Shown: positions 1 to 9,574, numbered from the stretch's first letter. The stretch is DNA of 60,089 nucleotides from Duganella sp. Root1480D1 (GCF_001427305.1 NZ_LMFZ01000001.1:585167-645255), one strand, 5' to 3'. Notes: generated by a model not told the origin, from the sequence alone. Made by a program: numbers and translations.

Positions 1-14
1 CCTGCCGGCATCGA

Positions 15-1400
15 TTAGGCCCAGCCTCCCAGCACCTTGTACAGGGTGACCTGGTTGGTGGCCTTGGCGAGCCGCACGCTGATCAGGCTTTGCTGCGCCG
101 AGTACAGGGCACGCTGCGAAACCAGGGCATTCAGGTAAGACTCCGCCCCTTTCTGGTAACGCGCCTCGTGGATGCGGTAGCTGCGGCTTGCCGCTTCGGT
201 CAGCGCCGCCTGCGATTCCACCCGTTCGTCCAGCGTGCCGCGCTGCGCCAGCGCGTCGGCCACTTCGCGGAAGGCCGACTGGATCGCCTTTTCGTAGCGC
301 GCCACGGCAATGCCGTTGTCCGCCTTGGCGATATCCAGCCGGGCCTTGTTGGCGCCGCCGTCGAACAGCGGCAGCGCCAGTTGCGGCAGGAAGGTCCATG
401 CGCCGGTACCGGCCTTGAACAGGTTCCCCAGGCTGCTGCTGGCACTGCCAGCCGTCCCGGTCAGGGTAATGCTCGGGAAGAAGGCGGCGCGCGCCACGCC
501 GATATTGGCGTTGGCGGCCCGCAGCGAGTGCTCGGCTTCCAGTACGTCCGGGCGTTGCAGCAGCACGGAAGACGGCACGCCTTCCGGCAGGTCGGCCAGG
601 GTGGTCACCGCGGTCGGCAAGGCTTGCGGCAGCAGGCTCGCCGGCACTTGGGTACCGACCAGCAGGGCCAGCGCGTTTTCGCCGGCCGCTACCTGGGCGG
701 TATACAGGGCCATGTCGTTGCGCGCGGCTTCGACACTGGTTTGTGCTTCGTACATATCGAGCCCCGAGGTGGCGCCGGATTCGAAGCGGCGCTTGCTCAG
801 CTCATAGGTGATCTGCTGGCTTTTCAGCGTATCCTGCGCCAGCAACAGGCGCTCCTTGTCGGCAGCCAGGCCAAGCCAGGTGGTGGCCACTTCGGCCACC
901 AGGCTAAGGCGCTGGGCGCGCTGTGCTTCCTGCGTGCCGAGGTAGGACTGCAGGCCAGCTTCCGACGAGTTGCGCAGCTTGCCGAACAAATCCAGCTCAT
1001 AGGCTGGAATTGCCAGGCCGCCGGTGTACTGGCGGTTGACGTCGCCGCCTGGCGCACGCGAGGCACTCTGGCCCACTTGGGCATTCACCTTGGGCAGTTG
1101 GGCGGAACGGTCGATGCCGTACTGCGCCCTCGCCTTTTCAATATTCAGCGTCGACACGCGCAGGTCGCGATTGTTCTTCAGCGCCATCTCCACGACTTCG
1201 CGCAGTTGCTGGTCACCGATGAAGTCTTGCCAGGCGATTTCGCTGGCTGGCTTGGCATCGGCAGCGGTTGTGGCTGGCTTGTAAGCTTCGCCTTGCGGCC
1301 AGGCTGCCGCAACCGGCGAATCGGGGCGCTGGTAAGTCGGCGCCAGGCTGCAGCCGGCCAGCAAGGCCGCAGCTGCAAGAGTAATGAGAGTCTTGTTCAT
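15..1400 (-). CDS. oprM: RND efflux outer-membrane channel lipoprotein (OprM/NodT family)
   Basis: Outer-membrane channel of a tripartite drug-efflux pump; it would let the inner-membrane RND pump discharge substrate outside the cell. The protein is 461 aa, normal for the NodT/OprM family. It starts with a lipoprotein signal, and the lipobox LLAGC puts the lipidated Cys at residue 17, followed by two outer-membrane-efflux (OEP) repeats. I chose the ATG at 1400 because it begins this signal; an upstream in-frame ATG adds 24 residues of arginine-rich sequence ahead of it. The gene is third in the operon, with one base between the pump stop codon and this start, so translation is probably coupled. 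The gene symbol names the family, not a proven orthologue. Confidence 0.93.
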   Translation of the reverse strand: MNKTLITLAAAALLAGCSLAPTYQRPDSPVAAAWPQGEAYKPATTAADAKPASEIAWQDFIGDQQLREVVEMALKNNRDLRVSTLNIEKARAQYGIDRSAQLPKVNAQVGQSASRAPGGDVNRQYTGGLAIPAYELDLFGKLRNSSEAGLQSYLGTQEAQRAQRLSLVAEVATTWLGLAADKERLLLAQDTLKSQQITYELSKRRFESGATSGLDMYEAQTSVEAARNDMALYTAQVAAGENALALLVGTQVPASLLPQALPTAVTTLADLPEGVPSSVLLQRPDVLEAEHSLRAANANIGVARAAFFPSITLTGTAGSASSSLGNLFKAGTGAWTFLPQLALPLFDGGANKARLDIAKADNGIAVARYEKAIQSAFREVADALAQRGTLDERVESQAALTEAASRSYRIHEARYQKGAESYLNALVSQRALYSAQQSLISVRLAKATNQVTLYKVLGGWA

Positions 1401-1401
1401 A

Positions 1402-4400
1402 TCAGTTCGCCTCCGAAGCGATGGCCGGTGCGGTGGATGCAGCCGGGGCAGCCTTGCGGCCCACCCATGCACGCACCACCACGAAGAACACCGGCACGAA
1501 GAAGATGCCGAGGAATGTAGCCGTCAACATGCCGCCCAGCACCCCGACGCCGATCGCGTTCTGGCTGCCGGAACCTGCGCCGCTTGCCAAGGCCAGCGGC
1601 AGCACACCGAGGCCGAAGGCGATGGATGTCATCAGGATCGGGCGCAGGCGCAGCTTGACCGCCTGCAGCGTGGCTTCACGCAGTTCGATGCCTTTTTCCT
1701 GCAGCTCCTTGGCGAATTCCACGATCAGGATCGCGTTCTTCGCCGACAGGCCGACCACGGTCAGCAAGCCAACCTGGAAGTACACGTCGTTCGCCAGGTG
1801 GAAGCCCCAGGTGGCCAGCACGGTGCCGATTACGCCCAGCGGCACCACCAGCAGCACCGAGAACGGCACCGACCAGCTTTCATACAGCGCGGCCAGGCAC
1901 AGGAATACGATCAGCACGGAGATGGTGTACAGCACCGTGGTCTGCGAGCCGGAGTCGCGCTCTTCCACCGACAGGCCGGTCCACTCGAAACCAATACCCG
2001 GCGGCAGTTGCGCCACCAGCTTTTCCATTTCGGCCATGGCCACGCCGGAGCTCACACCGGGTGCAGGCATGCCCTGCACGTTCATCGACGGAATGCCGTT
2101 ATAGCGCTCCAGGCGTGGCGAGGCATACACCCAGCGGCCGGTGGCGAAGGCGGAGAACGGCACCATTTCGCCCTGCGCGTTACGCACGGACCACTTGTTC
2201 AGGTCCTCCGGCGCCATTCGCGATTCCGGCGTGCCTTGCAGGTAGACCCGCTTGACGCGGCCACGATCGACGAAGTCGTTCACGTAGGAAGAACCCCAGC
2301 CCACGCTCAGTACACGGTTCACGTCGGCCACGGTCAGGCCCAGCGCGGTGGCTTTCTGCTGGTCGATATCGAGCTTGAATTGCGGCGTGTCTTCCTGGCC
2401 GTTAGGACGCACCGCCATCAGCAGCGGGTTCTTGGCGGCCATGCCCAGCAACTGGTTGCGCGCAGCCATCAGCGCATCGTGGCCAACGCCGCCCTGGTCC
2501 TGCAGTTGCAGGTCGAAGCCGCTGGCGTTACCCAGTTCCATTACCGCTGGCGGAGCGAAGGCAAACACCATCGCTTCGCGGATCTGCGAGAACGCGCCCA
2601 TTGCGCGGCCGGCGACGGCCTTCACTTTCTGGTCCGGGTTCTTGCGCTCGGACCAGTCTTTCAGCCGCACGAAGGCCAGGCCTGTGTTCTGGCCATTACC
2701 TGCAAAGCTGAAGCCAGCCACCGTGAACACGGAGGCGACGTTCGCTTTTTCGTCATCCATGAAGTGATGCTCGAGCTTTTCCAGCACTTTCAGCGTGCGC
2801 TGCTGGGTGGCGCCGGTCGGCAACTGCACCATGGAGAACAACATGCCCTGGTCTTCATCCGGCAGGAAGGAAGTCGGCAGGCGCATGAAGGACGCCGCCA
2901 GCACGGCCAGCAGCGCGCCGTACACCAGCAGCGAGCGGCCGCTGCGCGACAGCATCTTGCCGACCAGGCCCTGGTATTTGGTGCTGCTACGGTCAAAGGT
3001 ACGATTGAACCAGCCGAAGAAACCCTTCTCGGACACATGGCTGCCCGGTTTCAGGAAGGTCGCGCACAGCGCCGGGGTGAACACCATTGCCACCAGCACC
3101 GACAGCACCATGGCGGACACGATGGTCACCGAGAACTGGCGGTAAATCACGCCGGTCGAACCGCCGAAGAAGGCCATCGGCACGAACACGGCGGACAGCA
3201 CCAGCGCGATACCCACCAGCGCACCGGAAATCTGGCCCATCGACTTGATGGTCGCCTCTTTTGGCGACAAGCCCTCTTCCGTCATCACGCGCTCAACGTT
3301 CTCCACCACCACGATGGCATCGTCCACCAGCAGGCCGATTGCCAGCACCATGGCGAACATGGTCAGCGTGTTGATCGAGTAGCCGAGCGAGAACAGCACA
3401 CCGAAAGTGCCCAGCAGGACAACCGGCACTGCGAAGGTCGGGATCAGGGTTGCGCGGAAATTCTGCAGGAAGACGTACATCACGATGAACACCAGGATCA
3501 CCGCTTCCACCAGGGTCTTCACCACTTCTTCAATGGACAGCTTGACGAAGGGCGTGGTGTCGAATGCCACCTGGGCCTTCATCCCTTGCGGGAACTGCTT
3601 GCCCATCACCTCGATCTTTTTCTTGATCAGGTCCGCAGTTTCCAGCGCATTGGCGCCGGTGGCGAGTTTGATCGCGACACCCACCGCCGGTGCGCCATTG
3701 TAGCGTGCCACGGTGTTGTAGTTTTCGTTACCCAGCTCAATGCGCGCCACGTCGCGCAGGTGCACGGTGGCGCCGCTGGCTGTGGTCTTGAGCAGGATGG
3801 CGCCGAATTGGTCCGGCGTTTGCAGGCGGCTTTGTGCGGTAACGGTAGCATTCAACTGCTGTTCCGGCACGGCCGGCGCGCCGCCCAGTTCACCGGCAGA
3901 CACTTCTGCATTCTGCGCCTGGATTGCCGCTGCCACGTCGGCTGGCGTCAACTGGAAGCCTTGCAGCTTTTGCGGGTCGAGCCAGATGCGCATCGCGTAT
4001 TGGGAACCGAACAACGTGACTTCGCCCACGCCTTGCACGCGGCTCAGCGGGTCGATCACGTTGGCGGCCACATAGTCGCCCAGGTCGGACTGTTTCATCT
4101 TGCCGTCTTCGGAGATGAAGCCGAACACCATCAGGAAGTTGCGGGTCGCTTTCGACACCACCAGGCCTTGCTGGGTCACGGCGCTAGGCAGCAGCGGCGT
4201 AGCCAGTTGCAGCTTGTTCTGCACCTGCACCTGTGCGATGTCCGGATTGGTGCCGCTGTTGAAGGTCAGCGTGATGTTGATGCCGCCGGTCGAATCGCTG
4301 TTCGACGACATGTAGCGCAAGCCGTCGATACCTTTCATCTTCTGTTCGATGATTTGGGTGACGGCATCTTCCACCGTCTTGGCCGATGCCCCCGGATAGG

Positions 4401-4542
4401 ACCCGGTGATCGAGATCGATGGCGGCGCAATGCTTGGGTACTGCGAGATTGGCAGCCCCTTGATCGCCATCACACCCGCCAGCATCACAACGATGGCGAG
4501 CACCCAGGCGAAAATGGGGCGGTTGATAAAGAAGCGGGACAT
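1402..4542 (-). CDS. acrB: RND multidrug efflux pump, inner-membrane subunit (HAE1, AcrB/MexB type)
   Basis: Proton-driven drug exporter of the inner membrane, 1046 aa, the usual HAE1 length. The N-terminus [16 protein letters not shown] is the classic first transmembrane helix of AcrB/MexB. Two large periplasmic loops follow, and the transmembrane motif [15 protein letters not shown] carries the paired aspartates used for proton relay. The signature of hydrophobic/amphiphilic-drug pumps is seen here, not that of heavy-metal (CusA) pumps. A strong GGAGG lies just upstream of the ATG, and the adaptor gene ends 15 bases before it. Substrates cannot be read from sequence. Confidence 0.96.
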   Translation of the reverse strand: MSRFFINRPIFAWVLAIVVMLAGVMAIKGLPISQYPSIAPPSISITGSYPGASAKTVEDAVTQIIEQKMKGIDGLRYMSSNSDSTGGINITLTFNSGTNPDIAQVQVQNKLQLATPLLPSAVTQQGLVVSKATRNFLMVFGFISEDGKMKQSDLGDYVAANVIDPLSRVQGVGEVTLFGSQYAMRIWLDPQKLQGFQLTPADVAAAIQAQNAEVSAGELGGAPAVPEQQLNATVTAQSRLQTPDQFGAILLKTTASGATVHLRDVARIELGNENYNTVARYNGAPAVGVAIKLATGANALETADLIKKKIEVMGKQFPQGMKAQVAFDTTPFVKLSIEEVVKTLVEAVILVFIVMYVFLQNFRATLIPTFAVPVVLLGTFGVLFSLGYSINTLTMFAMVLAIGLLVDDAIVVVENVERVMTEEGLSPKEATIKSMGQISGALVGIALVLSAVFVPMAFFGGSTGVIYRQFSVTIVSAMVLSVLVAMVFTPALCATFLKPGSHVSEKGFFGWFNRTFDRSSTKYQGLVGKMLSRSGRSLLVYGALLAVLAASFMRLPTSFLPDEDQGMLFSMVQLPTGATQQRTLKVLEKLEHHFMDDEKANVASVFTVAGFSFAGNGQNTGLAFVRLKDWSERKNPDQKVKAVAGRAMGAFSQIREAMVFAFAPPAVMELGNASGFDLQLQDQGGVGHDALMAARNQLLGMAAKNPLLMAVRPNGQEDTPQFKLDIDQQKATALGLTVADVNRVLSVGWGSSYVNDFVDRGRVKRVYLQGTPESRMAPEDLNKWSVRNAQGEMVPFSAFATGRWVYASPRLERYNGIPSMNVQGMPAPGVSSGVAMAEMEKLVAQLPPGIGFEWTGLSVEERDSGSQTTVLYTISVLIVFLCLAALYESWSVPFSVLLVVPLGVIGTVLATWGFHLANDVYFQVGLLTVVGLSAKNAILIVEFAKELQEKGIELREATLQAVKLRLRPILMTSIAFGLGVLPLALASGAGSGSQNAIGVGVLGGMLTATFLGIFFVPVFFVVVRAWVGRKAAPAASTAPAIASEAN

Positions 4543-4557
4543 GATTGGAACCTCCGC

Positions 4558-5754
4558 TTAGCGCACAGCGACAGCTGGCTTGTCCGCTGCCGCGGTAGTG
4601 GCCGGGCCGGCGGTGTTCTTCGCCACGACAGCGGGCGCACCAGGCTTCACTTTCTGCAGGCCTTCCACGATGACGCGGTCGCCTGCCACCAGTCCGGATT
4701 TCACCAGCCATTTGTCGCCGATGGTGCCGCCGGTCTGCAGCACGCGCTGTTCGACCTTGCCTTCCTTATTCAGCACCAGGGCTGTCGCCTCGCCTTTCGG
4801 GTTGCGGGTCACGCCCATTTGCGGCACGGCGATGGCTTGCTCGCTGACGCCGGTTTCCAGCACGGCGCGCACGAACATGCCCGGCAGCAGGTCATGTTTC
4901 GGGTTTGGGAACAGCGCACGCAGCGTCACGTTGCCGGTGCCCGGATCGACGCTCACGTCGGAGAACTGCAGCTTGCCCGGCAGCGCGTACTTGCTGCCAT
5001 CGGCCAGCAGCAGCGTTACTGCTGCCTGGCCATTGGCCTTCTTCAGCGAGCCGTTATCCATTTCGCGCTTCAGTCGCAGCAGCTCTTCGCTGGACTGGGT
5101 CACGTCGACATAGATCGGGTCGAGTTGCTGCACGGTGGTCAGCGCGGTGGCCTGGCCGGCAGTTACCAGCGCGCCCGGCGTCACATTGGAACGGCTGATG
5201 CGGCCGGAGATCGGCGACGCCACCTTGGTGTAGTCGACATTGATGCGCGCCGAATCGACCGCGGCTTGCGCGGCTTCCACTTCGGCCTTGGCCTGCTCGT
5301 GGGCGGCGACGGCGTCGTCGTAATCCTGGCGGCTCACGCCTTCGATTGCCACCAGCTCTTTATAACGGGCGACTTTCGGGGCGGCGGCTGCCAGATTGGC
5401 TTTGGCCTTGGCCAGGTTGGCCTTGGCGGAATTGAACGCTGCCTCGTAAGTCGCGGCATCGATCTGGTAAAGCTGCACGCCGGCTTTGACGTCGCCGCCT
5501 TCAGTAAACAGGCGCTTCTGGATCAAGCCGCCAACCTGCGGGCGCACTTCGGCGACCTGGAATGCTGCAGTGCGGCCAGGCAGTTCGGTGCTCATGGCCA
5601 GCGTTTGCGGCGCCACGGTGAACACGGCCACTTCGGGCGCCTGCTGGCCACCACCTTGGGCAGGACCGGCCTGTTTGCCGCCACAAGCGGCGACCATTGC
5701 AGCGACCGCAGCAGCGGCACCCAGCAGCATGAAATTCTTGTACATGTTTTTCAT
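4558..5754 (-). CDS. acrA: RND efflux periplasmic adaptor lipoprotein (AcrA/MexA type)
   Basis: Membrane-fusion protein linking the RND pump to the outer-membrane channel, 398 aa. It has a lipoprotein signal with the lipobox VAAC (Cys24), a split biotinyl-lipoyl domain, an alpha-helical hairpin rich in Ala/Lys/Glu (about residues 105-155) and a C-terminal beta-barrel. It is the first gene of the three-gene operon. The region upstream holds two palindromes that look like TetR-type operators, but no TetR-family gene lies in the window. The first ATG (5754) is kept; another ATG three codons later would leave the signal peptide intact. Confidence 0.95.
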   Translation of the reverse strand: MKNMYKNFMLLGAAAAVAAMVAACGGKQAGPAQGGGQQAPEVAVFTVAPQTLAMSTELPGRTAAFQVAEVRPQVGGLIQKRLFTEGGDVKAGVQLYQIDAATYEAAFNSAKANLAKAKANLAAAAPKVARYKELVAIEGVSRQDYDDAVAAHEQAKAEVEAAQAAVDSARINVDYTKVASPISGRISRSNVTPGALVTAGQATALTTVQQLDPIYVDVTQSSEELLRLKREMDNGSLKKANGQAAVTLLLADGSKYALPGKLQFSDVSVDPGTGNVTLRALFPNPKHDLLPGMFVRAVLETGVSEQAIAVPQMGVTRNPKGEATALVLNKEGKVEQRVLQTGGTIGDKWLVKSGLVAGDRVIVEGLQKVKPGAPAVVAKNTAGPATTAAADKPAVAVR

Positions 5755-5774
5755 CTTTTTTCCCGAAAGACATA

Positions 5775-5790
5775 GAATGAACGATCATTC
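5775..5790. promoter_or_regulatory. Palindromic operator candidate upstream of the efflux operon
   Basis: Inverted repeat GAATGA-ACGA-TCATTC, 6-bp perfect arms, 20 bp upstream of the adaptor start. Position and symmetry fit a TetR-family repressor site overlapping the promoter or early leader. This is inferred from location only; the cognate regulator is not in the window. Confidence 0.45.
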
Positions 5791-5808
5791 TAACATGATT
5801 TGGAATTC

Positions 5809-5826
5809 TGACTCACTGGTCAGTAA
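5809..5826. promoter_or_regulatory. Second operator-like palindrome upstream of the efflux operon
   Basis: On the minus strand this reads TTACTGACCAGTGAGTCA, an imperfect palindrome (6 of 8 half-site pairs) of the ACTGAC-GTCAGT kind seen at several TetR-regulated RND promoters. It lies 55-72 bp upstream of the adaptor ATG. Regulator binding is inferred. Confidence 0.4.
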
Positions 5827-6120
5827 TTCCACGTACTGGTTAGAGGGGTTGCTCTAATCGCAGTGCAGCATCTTTAATTTTTATCAATATCTGCCAGAAT
5901 GAGTTCATGCACTCACTGAAGAGCAATAACAAAAATCGTGTTTGACTTCGTGTCACCAGCGCTCCGCGCGCAACCGCAGTACCTCCCGCTGGCGTATGCC
6001 AACCGTCTCCCTGCCCTTTTGCCTGTCACGGCCCCGCCGCGTCGCTGACATCACGCGCGCCAGCCTGCGTCGCCGTGACGCACATCTATTTCCAGCTTTA
6101 TCCACAACCGAAAGGTATGT
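5827..6120. other. Intergenic region between the divergent efflux operon and the SPFH gene
   Basis: No credible gene is seen here; the long minus-strand open frame that enters from the SPFH gene is antisense noise. The first ~110 bp are AT-rich compared with the surroundings and probably carry the promoters of both transcription units. A purine-rich GAAAGG lies just before the SPFH start at 6121. No convincing sigma70 pair or terminator could be fixed by eye. Confidence 0.5.
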
Positions 6121-8046
6121 ATGTCCAGCCAGTTGTTTGGCCTCATCGTAGTAGCAGCGATCCTGTTTGCTGCATTGCTGTTGTTGTTGGTTTCCGGCGT
6201 CATCAAATACATCCCGAACGACCGTATCGGGGTCGTTGAAAAGCTCTGGAGCCCATCCGGCTCCGTACAAAGCGGCCTGCTCGCGCTGAATGGCGAAGCC
6301 GGCCTGCAGCCAGAACTCCGCCGAGGCGGTTTCCACTTCTTCGCGCCGTTTCAGTACCGCGTCCACATTCATCCAATGGTGTCCGTGACCCAGGGCACCA
6401 TCGGCTACGTCTTCGCTCGCGACGGTATCGACCTGCCTGCCGGCCAGACCCTGGCCGACAACTCGGGTATCGACGACTTTCGCGACGTGCGCGCCTTCCT
6501 GAATAACGGCGGCCAGAAAGGCCCGCAGCGCAAGATCCTGCGCGAAGGTACGCACATCATCAACCCTGCCCTGTTTGTCGTGATGACCGGCGAAGCGACC
6601 TATTCGATGTCGCTCGACGCCAAGGAAAAGATCTACTACGAACAAATGCGCGGCCTGCTCGATGAGCGCAGCGGCTTCACGCCTGTGGTGATCAAGGAGA
6701 CCACCGGTTCGCACGACTCCGACCAACTGGCCGTGGTGACGGTGCAGGATGGCCCGGGCCTGCTGAAGGACGAACTGCTGGCGCCTGACGTCGGCGACAC
6801 CCACAATGCCTTCCAGGAACCTGAGAAGTTCATCGCTGCCGGTGGCCGCCGCGGCCGCCAGGAACGCGTGCTGGTGGAAGGCACCTACTTCATCAACCGC
6901 CTGTTCGCGACGGTGGAGTTCATCAAAAAGACCGTGATTCCGGTGGGCTTTGTCGGCGTAGTTGTGTCGTACACCGGCCGCAAAGGTCCCGATTTGTCCG
7001 GTACCGAATACTCGCACGGCGAGCTGGTGGAAAGCGGCTGCCGCGGTGTGTGGCGCGATCCGCTCATGCCAGGCAAATATGCCTTCAATACCTACGCCGG
7101 CAAGATCGAACTGGTGCCGACGACGAACTTTGTGCTGATGTGGAAGTCAGGCGAAAGCGGTTCGAACTTCGACAAGAACCTGCGCGAAATCACGCTGATC
7201 ACCAAGGATGCATTCGAGCCGCAGCTTCCGCTGTCGGTGGTGGTGCACATCGACTACCGCAAGGCGCCGATGGTGGTGCAGCGTTTCGGCAATGTGGCGC
7301 AACTGGTGGAACAGACGCTGGACCCGATGGTGTCCTCGTACTTCAAGAACGTCTCGCAAACAAAGACCTTCATTGAACTGATCCAGTCGCGCAGCGAGTT
7401 GCAGCACAACGCGTCGGAAGATATGAAGCAGCGCTTCCAGGCTTACTCGCTGGAGTTCCAGGAAGTCTTGATCGGCACACCTAAGCCACAACAAGGCGAC
7501 AACAAGATCGAAAACATCATGGCCCAGCTTCGCGACCGCCAGATCGCTCGCGAGCAGGTGGAAACCTTCGCCCAGAAACAGATCGCCGCCGATAAGGAAC
7601 GTGAACTGAATGAAGCCGAACAGCGCGCCGCCAAGCAGAAAGAGCTGACTGGCTCCCTGGTCGACATCTCGATCAAGGAGAACCAGGGTGCCGCAAACGT
7701 GAAGGCCGCCGAGAAACGACGCCAGGAGATCGAAGCACTGGCGCAGGCAGAGCGCTTCAAGCAAGAGATGGAAGGTTCCGGCCGCGCTTCCGCAATCCGC
7801 TCGGTCGGTGAAGCGGAAGCTGCCGCGATACAAGCCAAGTCCGAAGCGATGCAAGGCGAAGGCGCCGACAAGCAACTGATGCAGACGGTGATGCTGCGCC
7901 TGGCCGAAGCGTTTGAAGCTTCCAAGGTACCGCTGGTACCTCAAATCCAAATGGGTGGCGGCGACAACAACGCTTTCAGCACCTTGCTTGGCCTGATGAG
8001 CGCCATCAAGGCTGGCGAGCTGACTGCAAGCACTGAGAAGGAATAA
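6121..8046 (+). CDS. SPFH/Band-7 (flotillin-like) membrane protein
   Basis: 641-aa protein with one N-terminal membrane helix (about residues 5-27), an SPFH/Band-7 domain starting around KYIPNDRIGVVEKLW, and a long charged coiled-coil tail (about residues 450-600) rich in Glu, Lys, Ala and Gln. This is the layout of flotillin/YqiK-type scaffolds that oligomerise at the inner membrane and organise membrane microdomains. The central part (about residues 100-250) looks longer than in small prohibitins. It has its own terminator and no clear operon partner. The family call is firm; the cellular role is not deducible here. Confidence 0.85.
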   Translation: MSSQLFGLIVVAAILFAALLLLLVSGVIKYIPNDRIGVVEKLWSPSGSVQSGLLALNGEAGLQPELRRGGFHFFAPFQYRVHIHPMVSVTQGTIGYVFARDGIDLPAGQTLADNSGIDDFRDVRAFLNNGGQKGPQRKILREGTHIINPALFVVMTGEATYSMSLDAKEKIYYEQMRGLLDERSGFTPVVIKETTGSHDSDQLAVVTVQDGPGLLKDELLAPDVGDTHNAFQEPEKFIAAGGRRGRQERVLVEGTYFINRLFATVEFIKKTVIPVGFVGVVVSYTGRKGPDLSGTEYSHGELVESGCRGVWRDPLMPGKYAFNTYAGKIELVPTTNFVLMWKSGESGSNFDKNLREITLITKDAFEPQLPLSVVVHIDYRKAPMVVQRFGNVAQLVEQTLDPMVSSYFKNVSQTKTFIELIQSRSELQHNASEDMKQRFQAYSLEFQEVLIGTPKPQQGDNKIENIMAQLRDRQIAREQVETFAQKQIAADKERELNEAEQRAAKQKELTGSLVDISIKENQGAANVKAAEKRRQEIEALAQAERFKQEMEGSGRASAIRSVGEAEAAAIQAKSEAMQGEGADKQLMQTVMLRLAEAFEASKVPLVPQIQMGGGDNNAFSTLLGLMSAIKAGELTASTEKE

Positions 8047-8054
8047 TGTTCACC

Positions 8055-8088
8055 GCGGGCCAGTACGAAAGTGCGGGTCCGCTTTTTT
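8055..8088 (+). terminator. Rho-independent terminator of the SPFH gene
   Basis: GCGGGCC pairs with GGTCCGC (one G-U). An A/G mismatch is followed by GTAC-GAAA-GTGC with a GAAA tetraloop, and a run of six T follows. It begins 8 bp after the SPFH stop codon. Confidence 0.9.
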
Positions 8089-8100
8089 CTTGCCTTTGAA

Positions 8101-8835
8101 ATGAAACAGCTACCTCAAACTACGTTTGTACCAGATTTAAAGGCCTGCAGCACATGGCAGGACGTCTGCGGTTTCCTGGATAGGTCACGCGGCGCACGTC
8201 CCGAGGTTTTGGCTTACTCCGCCCAGTACGCGATGGCCCTTGCTGCACGAGGCGCCGTTGGCGCTGCGCGAGACTTTTACTCCGCGTTAGCAGTAGCAAA
8301 CAGCCTGGCACGTGCCAAAGCTGAAATAGACATCGTAAGCTGCCATTCGCGCGAGGTGGTTGCAGAGACCGAAGCCATCCTGCGTGCCGCGCAAGACTTC
8401 CTCGACGAGCATACGGTTCCATGCACCGAATGGCCGCTCCCGCAGGAGATTGCCGATGAAGCTGTGCGCATCGTCATGCAACGCGCTCCGGGCCCACACA
8501 AGTTGAAGTACTTTCGAAAAACCTGCGAGCCAAGTGGATTCCCACCCCAAGCAATCGACTTGCTGGAAATGTCGATTGAGTACTCAAGCGCCAATGACAT
8601 CTTGCACATTTTCGAAGTCCTTGACGCCAAACCTGAGAATCGGGACAGCAGGACAGCCTGGATCGCAGATCCAGGGCATTGCGAGATATTTGGCATTAAG
8701 GTATTCATCTCGTACCGCGAACGAGCAGTCAGAATTTTGGCCAACCCGGGGTCCTACGACGTTATCGACGTCCATTTTAGAAACGCGGAGTCAATAGAAG
8801 CTAAGTTGGCCGGATCGAACCTCAAGATGAAATGA
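8101..8835 (+). CDS. Hypothetical protein, unrecognised family
   Basis: 244-aa protein that I do not recognise. It has no signal peptide or membrane segment. It contains a mainly helical first half (Ala-rich around LAYSAQYAMALAARG) and a mixed C-terminal half with several Cys and aromatic residues. The ATG at 8101 is preferred over a GTG at 8071, because the latter lies inside the preceding terminator hairpin. The ribosome-binding site is weak and base composition is visibly less GC-rich than the SPFH gene. It sits next to repeat-rich sequence, so a recent arrival is plausible. No function is proposed. Confidence 0.6.
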   Translation: MKQLPQTTFVPDLKACSTWQDVCGFLDRSRGARPEVLAYSAQYAMALAARGAVGAARDFYSALAVANSLARAKAEIDIVSCHSREVVAETEAILRAAQDFLDEHTVPCTEWPLPQEIADEAVRIVMQRAPGPHKLKYFRKTCEPSGFPPQAIDLLEMSIEYSSANDILHIFEVLDAKPENRDSRTAWIADPGHCEIFGIKVFISYRERAVRILANPGSYDVIDVHFRNAESIEAKLAGSNLKMK

Positions 8836-8846
8836 ACTGACGGATT

Positions 8847-9020
8847 ATGCCTAAAAGCTCAGTAGAAGAAATTTGTACACTGCTGGCTAGTCGCGAGAAC
8901 ATGCTCACCATTAGCCTGCGATTAGCTCATCGCAGGCCATATCTTTTCAACGCCCCGTTTAATCCCTTTCGAAAACGGTCTAAAGATTGGATCGCGGAAT
9001 CGAAAAATAGTTCACTTTAG
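8847..9020 (+). CDS. Small open frame, possible truncated gene start
   Basis: 57-codon frame from ATG 8847 to TAG 9018-9020, 11 bp after the previous gene. The N-terminal half reads like real protein (MPKSSVEEICTLLASREN), and the last residues run into the 31-bp repeats. It could be the 5' remnant of a gene cut by a mobile element, or chance. The ribosome-binding site is weak. Low confidence. Confidence 0.25.
   Translation: MPKSSVEEICTLLASRENMLTISLRLAHRRPYLFNAPFNPFRKRSKDWIAESKNSSL
8914..8937. other. Strong stem-loop inside the accessory pocket
   Basis: GCCTGCGAT and ATCGCAGGC form a perfect 9-bp stem with a 6-base loop (TAGCTC). No immediate T-run follows on the plus strand (the next bases are CATATCTTTT), so it is at best a weak terminator for the 8101 gene. 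Confidence 0.5.
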
Positions 9021-9139
9021 ATTTTTCCTTCAAAAACCTGGACCGGTTTAGACTTTCCCCGCAAATTTCTGGATCATTTTAGACAACAGGGTCCCGCTTT
9101 TATCCCGGCTTAGACTCGAACAGAGTCAATTAGACTGAA
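9016..9139. repeat. 31-bp-periodic degenerate repeats (TTTAGA motif), possible transposon-end remnant
   Basis: TTTAGA occurs at 9016, 9047 and 9078, with CTTAGA at 9109: exactly 31 bp apart each time. The first two units match at about two thirds of positions, including CTGGA near their ends. Read on the minus strand, the 9084 edge begins TGTCTAAA. Such spaced repeats starting with TGT are typical of transposase-binding ends of IS21-like or TnsB/TniA-type elements. No transposase gene is present, so a remnant is inferred. An inverted TCTAAA at 8979 may be part of the same array. Confidence 0.5.
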
Positions 9140-9158
9140 TTGGACTCGGTCAGTTTTT
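9134..9158 (+). terminator. Weak terminator-like hairpin
   Basis: ACTGA (9134-9138) and TCAGT flank an 11-base loop and are followed by a run of T. The stem is only 5 bp, so this is a possible, not secure, terminator reading into the 9241 gene. Confidence 0.3.
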
Positions 9159-9240
9159 TGTACAACAGGCCAAGTGTCACCGGGAGATACGCCAGAGTTT
9201 TCTAAGCGCGTAGAATGGCGTCTTTGATTTGGAGAACGAT

Positions 9241-9510
9241 GTGAAGAAAACGGACCTGGCAAAGAACGACGCGAAAAAGCTGATGGGAAAGATGGTGGCG
9301 CCTGGTGCCGCTTCATTTGGCACATCTGCCAGCCCCAGCGTCGATAAACGTGAACAACGCAAACGCGATCAGGCGCTTGGCCTGGTGCCGTTCGCGGTCA
9401 AGCTGAATAGCGACCTGGTGAAGCGCCTGCACACGTTGGCGACCGAACGTGGACTCGACATGAATGCCCTGGTTGCCGATGTCCTGACGAAAGGCCTCGA
9501 CGCACAGTGA
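9241..9510 (+). CDS. Small ribbon-helix-helix-like protein
   Basis: 89-aa basic protein. The first ~45 residues are Lys/Ala-rich and disordered-looking. The C-terminal ~40 residues (FAVKLNSDLVKRLHTLATER then a second helix LDMNALVADVLTKGL) have the strand-helix-helix pattern of Arc/MetJ-type ribbon-helix-helix DNA-binding proteins. GTG 9241 is chosen because GGAG sits 7 bp upstream of it; an upstream TTG would place that Shine-Dalgarno inside the gene. No toxin partner is adjacent. The DNA-binding role is inferred from pattern only. Confidence 0.6.
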   Translation: MKKTDLAKNDAKKLMGKMVAPGAASFGTSASPSVDKREQRKRDQALGLVPFAVKLNSDLVKRLHTLATERGLDMNALVADVLTKGLDAQ

Positions 9511-9574
9511 CGCACCGTGCAGTTGTCGACGAAACGCGACATGATTGAAACGTACCAGGAAAAGCCTCAGAAAA

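Noticed and set aside
1384..5775. A 1463-codon open frame on the plus strand across the efflux operon
   Set aside because: It is antisense to three clear RND genes, is rich in His, Gln and Arg as expected of a high-GC shadow frame, and contains no domain.
9016..9139. Possible CRISPR array
   Set aside because: The period is right for a repeat but there are no unique spacers: the motif recurs every 31 bp with degenerate filler, and no cas gene is nearby.
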